From NCBI GenBank assembly GCA_943323705.2, contig CALPIT020000117.1:1-7894 (forward strand): 7,894 nt of DNA, given 5' to 3'. The translations under genes and the position numbers were made by a program. The notes beneath the pieces were generated by a model, which had not been told where the DNA came from, did not search any database, and saw only the letters and a program-made list of their open reading frames with translations. Each line of letters opens with the position of its first letter. The first letter of the stretch is position 1. Source of the DNA: Streptomyces griseus. GTDB lineage: Bacteria > Bacteroidota > Bacteroidia > Chitinophagales > Chitinophagaceae. Of the stretch, positions 1 to 7,266 are shown piece after piece.

Positions 1-120
1 AGTGGCTTAGGACTTGCCATCTGTAAACACATCATTGAAGCCCACCACCAGGAAATTCATGTACGCAGCAAAATTGACGTAGGTACTAGCTTCGGTTTTC
101 AATTGCCGGCTGTGAAATAA
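1..120 (+). CDS. Sensor histidine kinase, C-terminal end of the ATPase domain (5' truncated)
   Basis: Only the last 39 codons and the TAA stop are present; the gene begins outside the window. The frame opens with SGLGLAIC, which is the G2 glycine box of HATPase_c domains, where the ATP lid meets the following helix. It then runs through the usual closing beta strands with the pattern 'I-V-S-x-GxGTSFxFQLP'. The protein stops directly after the ATPase fold, so no receiver domain is fused at the C terminus. The enzyme would autophosphorylate a histidine and pass the phosphate to a response regulator, but the sensor part and partner are not visible. It is the only plus-strand gene and converges on the minus-strand cluster, so it is probably unrelated to it. 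Other GHKL ATPases are less likely because SGLGLAIC is so typical of kinases. Confidence 0.9.
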   Translation, partial: SGLGLAICKHIIEAHHQEIHVRSKIDVGTSFGFQLPAVK

Positions 121-139
121 TATTTTACAAGTTATTTTT

Positions 140-173
140 ACCGCTGAGAAACGAGAATGTAGAGGTTTCGCTG
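140..173 (-). repeat. Degenerate intergenic repeat A, copy 1 (inverted)
   Basis: Read on the minus strand this segment matches 344-377 at 29 of 34 positions without gaps. Both end in a CTC(A)GCGGT-like motif. The copy contains CGCTGAGA twice on the plus strand (142-149 and 169-176), which suggests the repeat was built from shorter CTCTGCG-like units that have since diverged. It lies 20 bases after the kinase stop codon. Confidence 0.75.
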
Positions 174-227
174 AGATGGCCTCAAACCCAATTCAGATTA
201 ATTTACTTGATTGCACTAATTATTTGT

Positions 228-258
228 GTCTCTTTGTGCCTTTGTGTCTTTGTGGCAA
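228..258 (+). repeat. Degenerate intergenic repeat B, copy 1
   Basis: This segment matches 390-420 at 26 of 31 positions in the same orientation and ends in the shared GTGGCAA. It is itself made of short 'CTTTGTG' type units (CTTTGTGCC, TTTGTGTC, TTTGTGGC). Translated on the opposite strand it gives the basic peptide pattern PQRHKGTKRHK, which explains the false open frame over this region. Confidence 0.75.
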
Positions 259-343
259 TAAATAAATAATAAGAAAGTAAAAATAAGGAATTAGGAAGCA
301 CTTAATTAGCCCCAAAAGTCCTGTGTGTTTTTTAAATAAAACG

Positions 344-377
344 CTGCGAAAACTCAACATTCTCTTTTCTCTGCGGT
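344..377 (+). repeat. Degenerate intergenic repeat A, copy 2
   Basis: This is the second copy of repeat A, in the opposite orientation to 140-173 (29/34 identical after reverse complementing). It ends in CTCTGCGGT and is followed after 12 bases by repeat B copy 2. In this half A and B lie head to tail in the same direction, whereas in the left half A is flipped and sits 54 bases from B. Confidence 0.75.
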
Positions 378-389
378 AAGAAACTTTTT

Positions 390-420
390 GTCGCTTAGTG
401 CCTTTGAGCCTTCGTGGCAA
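390..420 (+). repeat. Degenerate intergenic repeat B, copy 2
   Basis: This direct copy of 228-258 (26/31 identical) has the core AGTGCCTTTGAGCCTTCG and ends in GTGGCAA. It lies 14 bases before the T-tract side of the minus-strand terminator. Together with 344-377 it forms an A-B composite of about 77 bases. Confidence 0.75.
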
Positions 421-434
421 AAAATCCAACCCAT

Positions 435-464
435 AAAAAAACCGGCAACTACTGCTGCCGGTTT
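435..464 (-). terminator. Intrinsic terminator of the minus-strand gene cluster
   Basis: A perfect 9-bp stem (AAACCGGCA at 439-447 pairing with TGCCGGTTT at 456-464) encloses an 8-base loop. On the minus strand it is followed by a run of seven T residues (435-441, partly within the stem base). It starts 22 bases after the stop codon of the PD40/OmpA gene, the expected place for the end of that transcript. The plus strand has no comparable T run after the stem, so it should act mainly on the minus strand. Confidence 0.88.
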
Positions 465-486
465 CAATTAAATTAATTATTTCGAA

Positions 487-2109
487 TTACAACTTAAGAA
501 TTCTGAATTCAACTCTTCTGTTCAATTGACGGCCACCATCAGAAAGATTTGAAGCTACAGGCGTTGTTTCTCCATAGCCTTTGGCAACTACTCTATCCGC
601 TTTGACACCTTTAGAAATCAAATATTGTTTTGAAGCGAAAGCTCTGTCTTCTGATAATTTCAAATTCTGACTGTAACCACCAATAGCATCTGTATGAGCA
701 GACAATTCAATTTGCACATCAGGATTTGCAATCATCATTCTAGCAATTTTATCAAGTTCTGTAAATGATTCAGAACGCAACATGGATTTACCAAAATCGA
801 ATAGAATATTGTTAGATGCCAATATTTGTCCTTCTTTCAAACTGTCTAAGCTGATGCTACCGATACTGTCCATGTTGTTTCTGATGACATTACCATTAGA
901 ATCCAATAACACTTTATTATCTTCTACAACTGGATATAAATAAAGATCTCTGTGAATTTCTTTATAAGTACCAAAAGAAGATAAATCAAGAGTATCAATT
1001 ACAGAGAAAAATTTCTCAGCTGAGGCTCTGATAGAATATTTTTTACCATATGGCAAGGTTACTTTGTAAGCACCATCAGGAGTTGCAATCGCATTACCTT
1101 CGCTAGTTTCACCTGGTACTAAATCGTAAAACAATTGAGCATCCATTGGCTCTTTTGTTTGGCCATTGAATACTTTACCATACACCATTACAACGGTTTT
1201 AGGTTTTTGAGATTCACTTAATTTTGTTTTCACCAAATCAGTACCGCCAAGCGTTTTTGTTGTTGTAGATAGATATCCATAATCACCTTTTGCATCAACT
1301 GAAAAATAAGCATCCCATCCGTTGGAATTGATAGAATCGCCCATGTTAACAGGCTCGCTCCAGTTTTTCCAAGTGTCATCCAAACGCTTGGTCAGCCAAA
1401 TATCATAATCTCCTTTACCACCAGGACGGTTACTTGAAAAATACATGGTAGCCATATCTGAAGCAAGGTATGGACTGATTTCATCGTAGTCATCCATATT
1501 GATGCTGTTGCCTAATTTAACAGGAGTAGACCAAGTTTCAGTTTCCTGATTCAATCTGCTAACATAAATGTCGTTTAAGAAGCTATTTTTTTCTTCAGAG
1601 AAATAAAGGAATAATGTTTTTCCATCATTAGCCATTGAAGCGCCCATATACATATCAACAGCCATTCTGTTGAAGCCTGAAATTTTAAGTCTGTTTGGAT
1701 TAGCCCAACCATTTTCGGTTTTGTTGCAAAGAGAGAAACCTCTTCCAACGTATTTACCATTATCAAAAGCACCTCTGATTAACATTCTGTTACCATCAGG
1801 AGAAACCCAAAAAACGGCATTGTCTTTATTTGAGTTAATTGGTGCACCTGCCTGAACAGCTTGTCCCCAGTTACCTGATTCATCAAGTGTTGAATACCAA
1901 ATATCTTGGGCTAATTTATCAGTTTTATAAGCAGTATTTTTGGGATTGCCTTCTACTACAAAATAAAGATATTTTCCATCAGCAGAAATAGTGGGTCTGA
2001 TTTCAGAATATAGTGAGTTTACTTTTGCTCCAAGATTTTCATAAGCAGGCTGGGCGAATACACTCAGAGAACTGATTGACACCAATGTTAGGATCAATAT
2101 TTTTTTCAT
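487..2109 (-). CDS. PD40-repeat / OmpA-domain outer-membrane-associated protein (T9SS-linked type)
   Basis: This 540-residue exported protein has a signal peptide at residues 1-19 (basic start, hydrophobic core, VFA|Q cleavage) with no lipobox cysteine. Residues about 30-300 hold PD40/WD40-like beta-propeller motifs, with cores near 36-51, 97-113, 152-171, 210-238 (ending SSNRPGGKGDYDIW) and 266-283. Residues about 308-390 resemble a carboxypeptidase-regulatory-like beta domain (VYGKVFNGQTKEPMDA). Residues about 434-540 form an OmpA C-terminal domain with the peptidoglycan-binding Asp474 (AHTDAIGG) and Arg489 (LSEDRA), plus the closing NRRVEF. The family anchors outer-membrane complexes to peptidoglycan. 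The order resembles PorE of type IX secretion, but I see no TPR region and no lipidation site, so I do not call it PorE. ATG start, no clear Shine-Dalgarno. It lies 66 bases after the PorP-like gene, its likely partner, and is last before the terminator. Confidence 0.88.
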   Translation of the reverse strand: MKKILILTLVSISSLSVFAQPAYENLGAKVNSLYSEIRPTISADGKYLYFVVEGNPKNTAYKTDKLAQDIWYSTLDESGNWGQAVQAGAPINSNKDNAVFWVSPDGNRMLIRGAFDNGKYVGRGFSLCNKTENGWANPNRLKISGFNRMAVDMYMGASMANDGKTLFLYFSEEKNSFLNDIYVSRLNQETETWSTPVKLGNSINMDDYDEISPYLASDMATMYFSSNRPGGKGDYDIWLTKRLDDTWKNWSEPVNMGDSINSNGWDAYFSVDAKGDYGYLSTTTKTLGGTDLVKTKLSESQKPKTVVMVYGKVFNGQTKEPMDAQLFYDLVPGETSEGNAIATPDGAYKVTLPYGKKYSIRASAEKFFSVIDTLDLSSFGTYKEIHRDLYLYPVVEDNKVLLDSNGNVIRNNMDSIGSISLDSLKEGQILASNNILFDFGKSMLRSESFTELDKIARMMIANPDVQIELSAHTDAIGGYSQNLKLSEDRAFASKQYLISKGVKADRVVAKGYGETTPVASNLSDGGRQLNRRVEFRILKL

Positions 2110-2175
2110 TTGTATTTCTTTTGTTTTTTTAACTTTTATTGGATGTGATTTGACTTTTGATTTTACTTGCAGCGA

Positions 2176-3315
2176 TTACCAGAAATTCATTTTTTTATAG
2201 AATCTAGTGCCCGGGCTTGTATATCTCTTGTAAGTATAGATTAATGCAATTTCACTACGCTTTGCAGTATAAGCTGTATATTTTTTTGAATTCAAAGGGA
2301 ATTCGTATGAGTAGCGAAGATTGGCAATTTTTCCAAGATTAACAGTCAAATACGGCATAAGTGTTTGAAAGTTTCTTGTATAAAAACCATAGTTCACATT
2401 TATTTTTCCAGTAGGATTGATTTTGTAAAATTCCATTCCAGACCAGAATGCAATGATTTGAGCGCTATCTCCGTTAATTTTACGACTTCTGTAATATAAT
2501 CCTTCCTGCCAGTACATGTTCTTTTGAACAATACCATAGTTTTGATTCAAGCGTAAACGAAGAATTGAATGAGCTGTTATTCTGTGACGTAATTCAGATT
2601 CGTTATCAATGTTCCTACCGCGTGGATCATTTTTAGGATAAGCCAAATGATGCATGGCACCGCCTAATTCAAACATTACCGCATCTGTATTCATTGCGTA
2701 GTAAGCACCTGCATTGAAATCCAAGTAATTATTAGACCCTTTTTGTGGTACTGATGTAGTAAAAGGATATCTGAATCCTCCACCGGAAATTTCTCTATCA
2801 TATTCAGAACCTCTAGACTCATCTAAATTACTTTCTGCGTAAGTAGCCTGAATTCCAAATCCAAACATTTTATTGCTTTTGTTGTAAAAATGACGAGCAA
2901 GAGATGCAGAAAAGAATTTTGCATCCAAAGGACTTTTACTACCTCCATATTGGTAGAAGTTTAAACCAGCACCCCAGTATCCATATACTCTTGACTTTTT
3001 GAATACTTCATCTTTGCCTTCTTTCAAAGGTTTTGATGGAGCAGCAGCCTCAGCCTTTGGCGTTTCTTCATCACCACTACTTTTGTATTTTCCAAACTTG
3101 CCATCCAAACTTACGTTAAGATGATCCATACTGGCAGCATTGGTTTCTTGCATACTATATAATCCGGCTAATCTTATTTTACCATCAAATCTACCGGTAA
3201 GGCTGGGATTAAACTGAATAGGCGCAGAGCCAATCTGGGAAAATCTTGCATTTTGTGCAAAACTGTTTATCGAAAAAAACAGCATTAAAACGATCAGAAA
3301 TTTCTGACTTTTCAT
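2176..3315 (-). CDS. PorP/SprF-family outer-membrane protein
   Basis: This 379-residue protein has a signal peptide at residues 1-20 (SFA|Q). The mature N terminus follows the family pattern: an aromatic/Gln stretch, QFNPSLTG at 34-41, then a basic 'R-L-A-G-L-Y-S-M-Q' strand. The rest is rich in alternating aromatic and small residues, as in a transmembrane beta barrel, and ends in Trp (KKMNFW), consistent with a beta-barrel C-terminal signal. PorP/SprF proteins work with the type IX secretion system; SprF is needed for display of the gliding adhesin SprB in Flavobacterium. Residues about 76-107 form a hydrophilic Lys/Glu/Ala/Pro-rich insert that interrupts the early barrel pattern. ATG start in AT-rich sequence without a clear Shine-Dalgarno. 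It begins 27 bases after the dehydratase gene and precedes the OmpA-domain gene. I am sure of the family, not of the specific substrate. Confidence 0.85.
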   Translation of the reverse strand: MKSQKFLIVLMLFFSINSFAQNARFSQIGSAPIQFNPSLTGRFDGKIRLAGLYSMQETNAASMDHLNVSLDGKFGKYKSSGDEETPKAEAAAPSKPLKEGKDEVFKKSRVYGYWGAGLNFYQYGGSKSPLDAKFFSASLARHFYNKSNKMFGFGIQATYAESNLDESRGSEYDREISGGGFRYPFTTSVPQKGSNNYLDFNAGAYYAMNTDAVMFELGGAMHHLAYPKNDPRGRNIDNESELRHRITAHSILRLRLNQNYGIVQKNMYWQEGLYYRSRKINGDSAQIIAFWSGMEFYKINPTGKINVNYGFYTRNFQTLMPYLTVNLGKIANLRYSYEFPLNSKKYTAYTAKRSEIALIYTYKRYTSPGTRFYKKMNFW

Positions 3316-3342
3316 AAAATTTAATTTAGACTACTTTGATAT

Positions 3343-5259
3343 TTAATTTTGGTATTTATACTGATTTATTTTTTTTCCAGTTGTGAAATTAACAACTTTA
3401 CTGTTACCTGCCACAGATTGATATTCCGGAATTAAATCCTTTATCACCACTCTGAATAATTCTGGCTCATAAAAACCTTCAAGCGATTTTAATTTCGAAA
3501 TGATATTTTCAGCTTCTTGCAACTGCACCATACTTTCTTTGCTGATCATAATTTTTTCGTGATGTGTTTCCTTCATTTTCTCATTTTTAGAAAACACTTC
3601 TTCATATAATTTTTCGCCTGGTCGCTCTCCAATGAAATCGATTTTAATATCAACATCTGGAGTATAACCAGCCAAACGTATCATATTTTTTGCCAAATCT
3701 ACGATTTTTACTGGTTCCCCCATATCGAAAACAAAAACTTCTCCTCCATCTGCCATTACTGATGCTTCTAAAACCAATTGGCAAGCCTCTGCAATTGTCA
3801 TGAAATAGCGAATCATTTCAGGATGAGTTACTGTAACAGGACCACCTGCCTGTATTTGTTTTTTAAATAGTGGAACTACAGAACCATTCGATCCCAGTAC
3901 GTTTCCAAAGCGTGTTACCACAAAGCAAGTTGAACTTTTGCTGGAAGAAAATGCTTGTACAATGATTTCCGCCAATCTTTTTGTTGCCCCCATTACGCTG
4001 GTAGGATTGACTGCTTTGTCGGAAGAAATAAATACAAATTTTTCAGCTTTGAAGCGGATGGCCTGTTTTACGATGCTCCAGGTACCAAAAACATTGGTTT
4101 GTACGGCTTCCCATGGAAATTGCTCCATTAAAGGCACATGCTTGTAAGCCGCTGCATGGTAGATGAAATTAGGTGCATATTCGATGAACACATTTTCCAT
4201 CAATTCTTCATTGCGAATATCGGTAAGTATAAAACGGTATTGAACTTTTGGGTGTTTTCTTTTCAGCTCTTGCTCCAAATCATACAATGCGCTTTCTGAA
4301 AAATCAACACACACAATTAACGTTGCATCATGTTCTGAAAGCTTGCGCACAATTTCGCTTCCTATTGAGCCGGCGGCACCAGTAACCATAACCACTTTGT
4401 CTTTCAGGTTTTCAACCACATGCTCATCATACAATTGAATCGGCTTTCTATTCATAAGATCATTAATATCAATAGATGCCAATTTATCCAAATTAAAATT
4501 GGAATTGAACATTGTTTGAATAGAAGAAATCTCTTTGATTTTTACATTAAATGGAAGCGTGTCTTCTAAGAATTTAGACTTTCTTGCGGGTGTAATTGTT
4601 TTGTTGGCGATTATAATATCTGTAACGCCACTCTTTACGATTTCGTTTTTAATATCCTTCGATGCATCGATAACTTTTACACCGCCGATAAAACGACCAA
4701 TTTTCTTTTTGTCATCATCTAAAAATGCGACAAGTTTATATTCATCCTGATACTGTGTACTGATTGATTTTTTTAAGAAAACGCCCAATTCTCCGGCTCC
4801 ATATATCAATAATTTTTTTTGATCTGTAACTTTCTTAGATCTATTATAATAAAAATATAGATAGCTGATGATAAAACGACTACCAATGATGTAGATTGAA
4901 GTAATAAAAAAACTAATAATAAAAATCTCAGGTTTTAAATGGTGTTTGGGTGGGAATAGAACACCAGAGAGTGCACTTAAAAAATGCACAACAAAGAGTA
5001 TAAAAATCAGATTGAGGTAATCTTTACTGCTGAAAAAGCGAATGACTTTTTTATAAACACCAAAAGCTATCCATGCAGAACATGCCAAACCCACATGCAA
5101 GGCTACACGATATAAAATGGTGTGTATTGGAAAAACTGTAATAGAAAGTAATCTGTAATTAGCAAACAGTGCTGATAACAACCCAAATGTAATCAATAGC
5201 TGATCTCCCAGTAATACAAACTGGGAAGGCCTGATTGATTTTTTGTTTAGCAATTTCAT
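3343..5259 (-). CDS. pglF: Membrane-bound UDP-sugar 4,6-dehydratase (PglF/WbpM/CapD type)
   Basis: This 638-residue enzyme has the full length of the membrane-anchored subgroup. About four hydrophobic segments lie at residues 15-35, 50-70, 83-101 and 111-136. A CoA-binding-like Rossmann region follows (IYGAGELG, 152-159), then the catalytic short-chain dehydrogenase domain from about 288. That domain has TGAAGSIG (293-300) for NAD binding, HAAAYKHVPLME (368-379), and SSDKAVNPTSVMGATK (412-427). The usual catalytic Tyr is replaced by Met423 with Lys427, as is normal for this family. Known members convert UDP-GlcNAc to its 4-keto-6-deoxy form, and substrate identity here is inferred from that. 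The ATG overlaps the aminotransferase stop as ATGA (5256-5259), which implies translational coupling and consecutive steps. A PseB-like inverting enzyme is unlikely because those lack the membrane and first Rossmann parts. Confidence 0.9.
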   Translation of the reverse strand: MKLLNKKSIRPSQFVLLGDQLLITFGLLSALFANYRLLSITVFPIHTILYRVALHVGLACSAWIAFGVYKKVIRFFSSKDYLNLIFILFVVHFLSALSGVLFPPKHHLKPEIFIISFFITSIYIIGSRFIISYLYFYYNRSKKVTDQKKLLIYGAGELGVFLKKSISTQYQDEYKLVAFLDDDKKKIGRFIGGVKVIDASKDIKNEIVKSGVTDIIIANKTITPARKSKFLEDTLPFNVKIKEISSIQTMFNSNFNLDKLASIDINDLMNRKPIQLYDEHVVENLKDKVVMVTGAAGSIGSEIVRKLSEHDATLIVCVDFSESALYDLEQELKRKHPKVQYRFILTDIRNEELMENVFIEYAPNFIYHAAAYKHVPLMEQFPWEAVQTNVFGTWSIVKQAIRFKAEKFVFISSDKAVNPTSVMGATKRLAEIIVQAFSSSKSSTCFVVTRFGNVLGSNGSVVPLFKKQIQAGGPVTVTHPEMIRYFMTIAEACQLVLEASVMADGGEVFVFDMGEPVKIVDLAKNMIRLAGYTPDVDIKIDFIGERPGEKLYEEVFSKNEKMKETHHEKIMISKESMVQLQEAENIISKLKSLEGFYEPELFRVVIKDLIPEYQSVAGNSKVVNFTTGKKINQYKYQN

Positions 5260-6383
5260 TTTAAAAAACTTTTAATTTCTGCAATTACGTTAGCCAATAC
5301 ATCATTTGACAAATTGGATCCGCTTGGAAGACAGAGACCATTAGCAAAGAGCATGTCTGATACTCCGTTGTTATAGGCTTTGTTTGCTCCGAATACAGGC
5401 TGCTGATGTAATGGTTTCCAAAGCGGCCGGCTTTCAATGTTGTGTTTTTCCAAATGCAATCTTAATGCTTCGTTTTTTCCGGTTGTAAAATGTTGTTCAC
5501 TAAACAAAATTGTAGTCAACCATCGGTTCGAATAATAACCTTCGGGCTCTGATAAAAATTCAATGCCTTCTATCGCACCCAATTCGTTTTTATATATTTC
5601 AAAAATCTCTCTTCTTCTGTTGATTCGTTCCGGTAATACTTCCATCTGACCTCTTCCTATTCCTGCACAAATATTACTCATTCTGTAATTGAACCCAATT
5701 TCTTTATGTAAATAATAAGGTGCCGGCTCTTTTGCTTGTGCCGAAATATGCCTTACTTTTTTCACCATCTCAGCATCATTGCTGGCAAATGCGCCTCCAC
5801 CACTAGTTGTAATTATTTTATTTCCATTGAAACTTAGGATACCCGCTTCTCCAAAACTACCACACGGTTTATTTTTAAAAGTGCTACCCAAAGCCTCTGC
5901 CGCATCTTCTATAACAGGAATACCATATTTTTTTGCAATGGGAATAATTTCATCCATTTTTGCTGGCATTCCATACAAATGAACTACTATTATTGCTGCC
6001 GGTTTTTTTCCCAATTCAATATGTTCTGTTATCGCTTGTTCCAATAATTGAGGATCCATATTCCAGGTATCTGACTCGCTATCTACAAAAACTGGAATGG
6101 CTCCGCAATACGTTATCGGAAATGCTGAAGCCGCAAAAGTAAAACTCTGACAAAGAACTATATCATCTCTTTTAATACCTAAAGCTACAAGTGCAAGATG
6201 CAATGCACCGGAGCCTGAGTTCAAAGAAACAACTCCATTTACAGAAAGATGTTCAGTAAGTTGTTTTTCAAATGCATCAACATTTGGACCAAGAGGTGCC
6301 ACCCAATTAGTATCAAATGCTTCATTCACATATTCCTGCTCTTTTCCACCTAAATGTGGTGATGACAACCAAATTCTACTCAC
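5256..6383 (-). CDS. pglE: DegT/DnrJ/EryC1/StrS-family sugar aminotransferase, PglE-like
   Basis: This 375-residue PLP enzyme has normal family length. The N terminus IWLSSPHLGG, the NWVAPLGPNVDAFE stretch and the C-terminal ETRPLWKP-like block (ESRPLWKPLHQQPVF) closely match what I know of PglE-type UDP-4-keto sugar transaminases. The PLP sites are visible: SGSGALHLAL (56-65), Asp160 in EDAAEALG, and Lys189 in SFNGNKIITTSGGG as the Schiff-base lysine. It would transfer an amino group from glutamate to the 4-keto sugar made by the downstream dehydratase, giving a UDP-4-amino-4,6-dideoxy sugar in the cytoplasm. The start is GTG: an in-frame TAA lies only nine bases upstream, and GTG gives the conserved N terminus. 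No Shine-Dalgarno is seen in the poly-A/T leader. It heads its own block after a 277-base gap and overlaps the dehydratase by 4 bases. Confidence 0.9.
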   Translation of the reverse strand: MSRIWLSSPHLGGKEQEYVNEAFDTNWVAPLGPNVDAFEKQLTEHLSVNGVVSLNSGSGALHLALVALGIKRDDIVLCQSFTFAASAFPITYCGAIPVFVDSESDTWNMDPQLLEQAITEHIELGKKPAAIIVVHLYGMPAKMDEIIPIAKKYGIPVIEDAAEALGSTFKNKPCGSFGEAGILSFNGNKIITTSGGGAFASNDAEMVKKVRHISAQAKEPAPYYLHKEIGFNYRMSNICAGIGRGQMEVLPERINRRREIFEIYKNELGAIEGIEFLSEPEGYYSNRWLTTILFSEQHFTTGKNEALRLHLEKHNIESRPLWKPLHQQPVFGANKAYNNGVSDMLFANGLCLPSGSNLSNDVLANVIAEIKSFLK

Positions 6384-6660
6384 AAAAAAAAATTAAAAAA
6401 GACTATTTATATTGTTGATTTCGGGAGGACAGAAAAAAAATATTCGCTAAATTAAGCTTTTTTTTGCATAATTTAACAAAAACTGAATTACTAAATTATT
6501 ATCAATGTGATTTCTTGAAAAAAAACATTAAATCTCAATAAAAGTAGGTTATTGTTGAAAAAATAAAAATGGACCTAACTTAAACCAATAAATATTTATT
6601 TTATTTTAAAAAAATTGAAATTCAATTCTTTGAAAATAATTTATACTCATTAGTCTTGAT
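6384..6660. other. Very AT-rich intergenic gap inside the glycan cluster
   Basis: My count gives 52 G+C in 277 bases, about 19%, well below the flanking genes. No open frame resembles a protein and I see no acetyltransferase remnant. It holds three weak inverted repeats: TAAATTA/TAATTTA around a T tract (6448-6475), AAGTAGGT against ACCTAACTT with one bulge (6542-6581), and AATTGAA/TTCAATT (6613-6627). On the minus strand the last is followed by a T run, so it might be a weak terminator 34 bases after the PglC-like gene. I found no convincing Bacteroidota TAnnTTTG promoter element on the minus strand, though a promoter for the aminotransferase gene would be expected here. Confidence 0.6.
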
Positions 6661-7260
6661 TTATCCTCTAAATGGTTCCATAGTAGCCTGACCATCCTGA
6701 CTAATTCCTTCGGATCTAATTATTTTTAAAAATGTTAATATAATGATTCTTATATCAAGCATGAAAGAAACATTGTATACGTACCAAACATCGAGTTCAA
6801 ATTTCTTTTCCCAGCTGATCGCATTTCTCCCATTCACCTGTGCCCAACCTGTAATTCCCGGCTTCACCAAATGACGTTTTTTTTGTTCTGTCGAATAATA
6901 CTGAAGATATTCCACCAACAACGGTCTTGGTCCAATTATACTCATATCTCCTTTTATAACATTTAAAAGTTGAGGTAATTCATCTAAAGAAGTTTTGCGA
7001 ATCATTTTTCCCGCTTTTGTGAGTCGTATTTCATCGGGCAGTAAATTACCCATTTCGTCTTTCTCATCTGTCATGCTTTTTAATTTCAATAATTTGAAAA
7101 GTTTTTCATTCTTACCCACTCTAGTTTGTACAAAAAACAGACTTCTATGACCAGAAAAAAACATTGTTAACAATACCAGAATAAAAACAGGAGCTAACAC
7201 AATTATAGCAATCAATGAAATAGAAATGTCAATACATCGCTTTATAAAATTCACGTACAT
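6661..7260 (-). CDS. pglC: Monotopic phosphoglycosyltransferase, PglC-like sugar transferase
   Basis: This 199-residue protein has the size of the minimal PglC class rather than the longer WbaP class. It shows the N-terminal basic pair Lys7-Arg8, a hydrophobic re-entrant helix (about 11-33) with the conserved helix-breaking Pro24, and the catalytic Asp93-Glu94 in SLDELPQLLNVIKGDMS. The IGPRPLL block (109-115) and KPGITGWAQVNGRNAISW (133-150) follow, and the short tail ends PFRG. The family moves a phospho-sugar from a UDP-sugar to undecaprenyl phosphate at the inner face of the plasma membrane, the first membrane step of lipid-linked glycan assembly. Overall resemblance to Campylobacter PglC is strong, and with PglE- and PglF-like neighbours the donor is probably a UDP-diNAcBac-related sugar (inference). 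Its ATG lies 6 bases past the stop of the GT4 gene, so the two are co-transcribed. Confidence 0.9.
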   Translation of the reverse strand: MYVNFIKRCIDISISLIAIIVLAPVFILVLLTMFFSGHRSLFFVQTRVGKNEKLFKLLKLKSMTDEKDEMGNLLPDEIRLTKAGKMIRKTSLDELPQLLNVIKGDMSIIGPRPLLVEYLQYYSTEQKKRHLVKPGITGWAQVNGRNAISWEKKFELDVWYVYNVSFMLDIRIIILTFLKIIRSEGISQDGQATMEPFRG

Positions 7261-7266
7261 GTTTTT

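Larger units (their letters stand above)
121..486. other. Convergent intergenic region with degenerate repeats and a terminator
   Basis: This 366-base stretch separates the 3' ends of the histidine kinase and the PD40/OmpA gene. It contains two copies each of two repeat types (A at 140-173 and 344-377; B at 228-258 and 390-420), a short AATA tandem run near 257-271, and the terminator of the minus-strand genes. A minus-strand open frame spans 220-429, but its peptide is basic and repetitive at both ends exactly where the B repeats lie, so I read it as repeat sequence rather than a gene. I see no tRNA or other structured RNA. No convincing terminator for the plus-strand kinase is visible. Confidence 0.8.

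Noticed and set aside
140..420. Possible CRISPR array
   Set aside because: The repeats are few, degenerate, unequal in spacing and partly inverted. No regular spacer pattern or cas gene is present.
220..429. Minus-strand open frame of 69 codons with a basic, Lys/Arg-rich peptide
   Set aside because: Its two basic ends are translations of the two direct B repeats and its middle covers repeat A, it has no family resemblance, and it would lie beyond the terminator.
3938..4147. Plus-strand open frame inside the dehydratase gene
   Set aside because: It is a shadow of the conserved catalytic domain coded on the other strand and its peptide resembles nothing.
6448..6475. Imperfect AT hairpin around a T tract
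   Set aside because: Arms are almost pure A/T in a roughly 19% G+C region, so chance pairing is likely; it is mentioned only within the intergenic entry.
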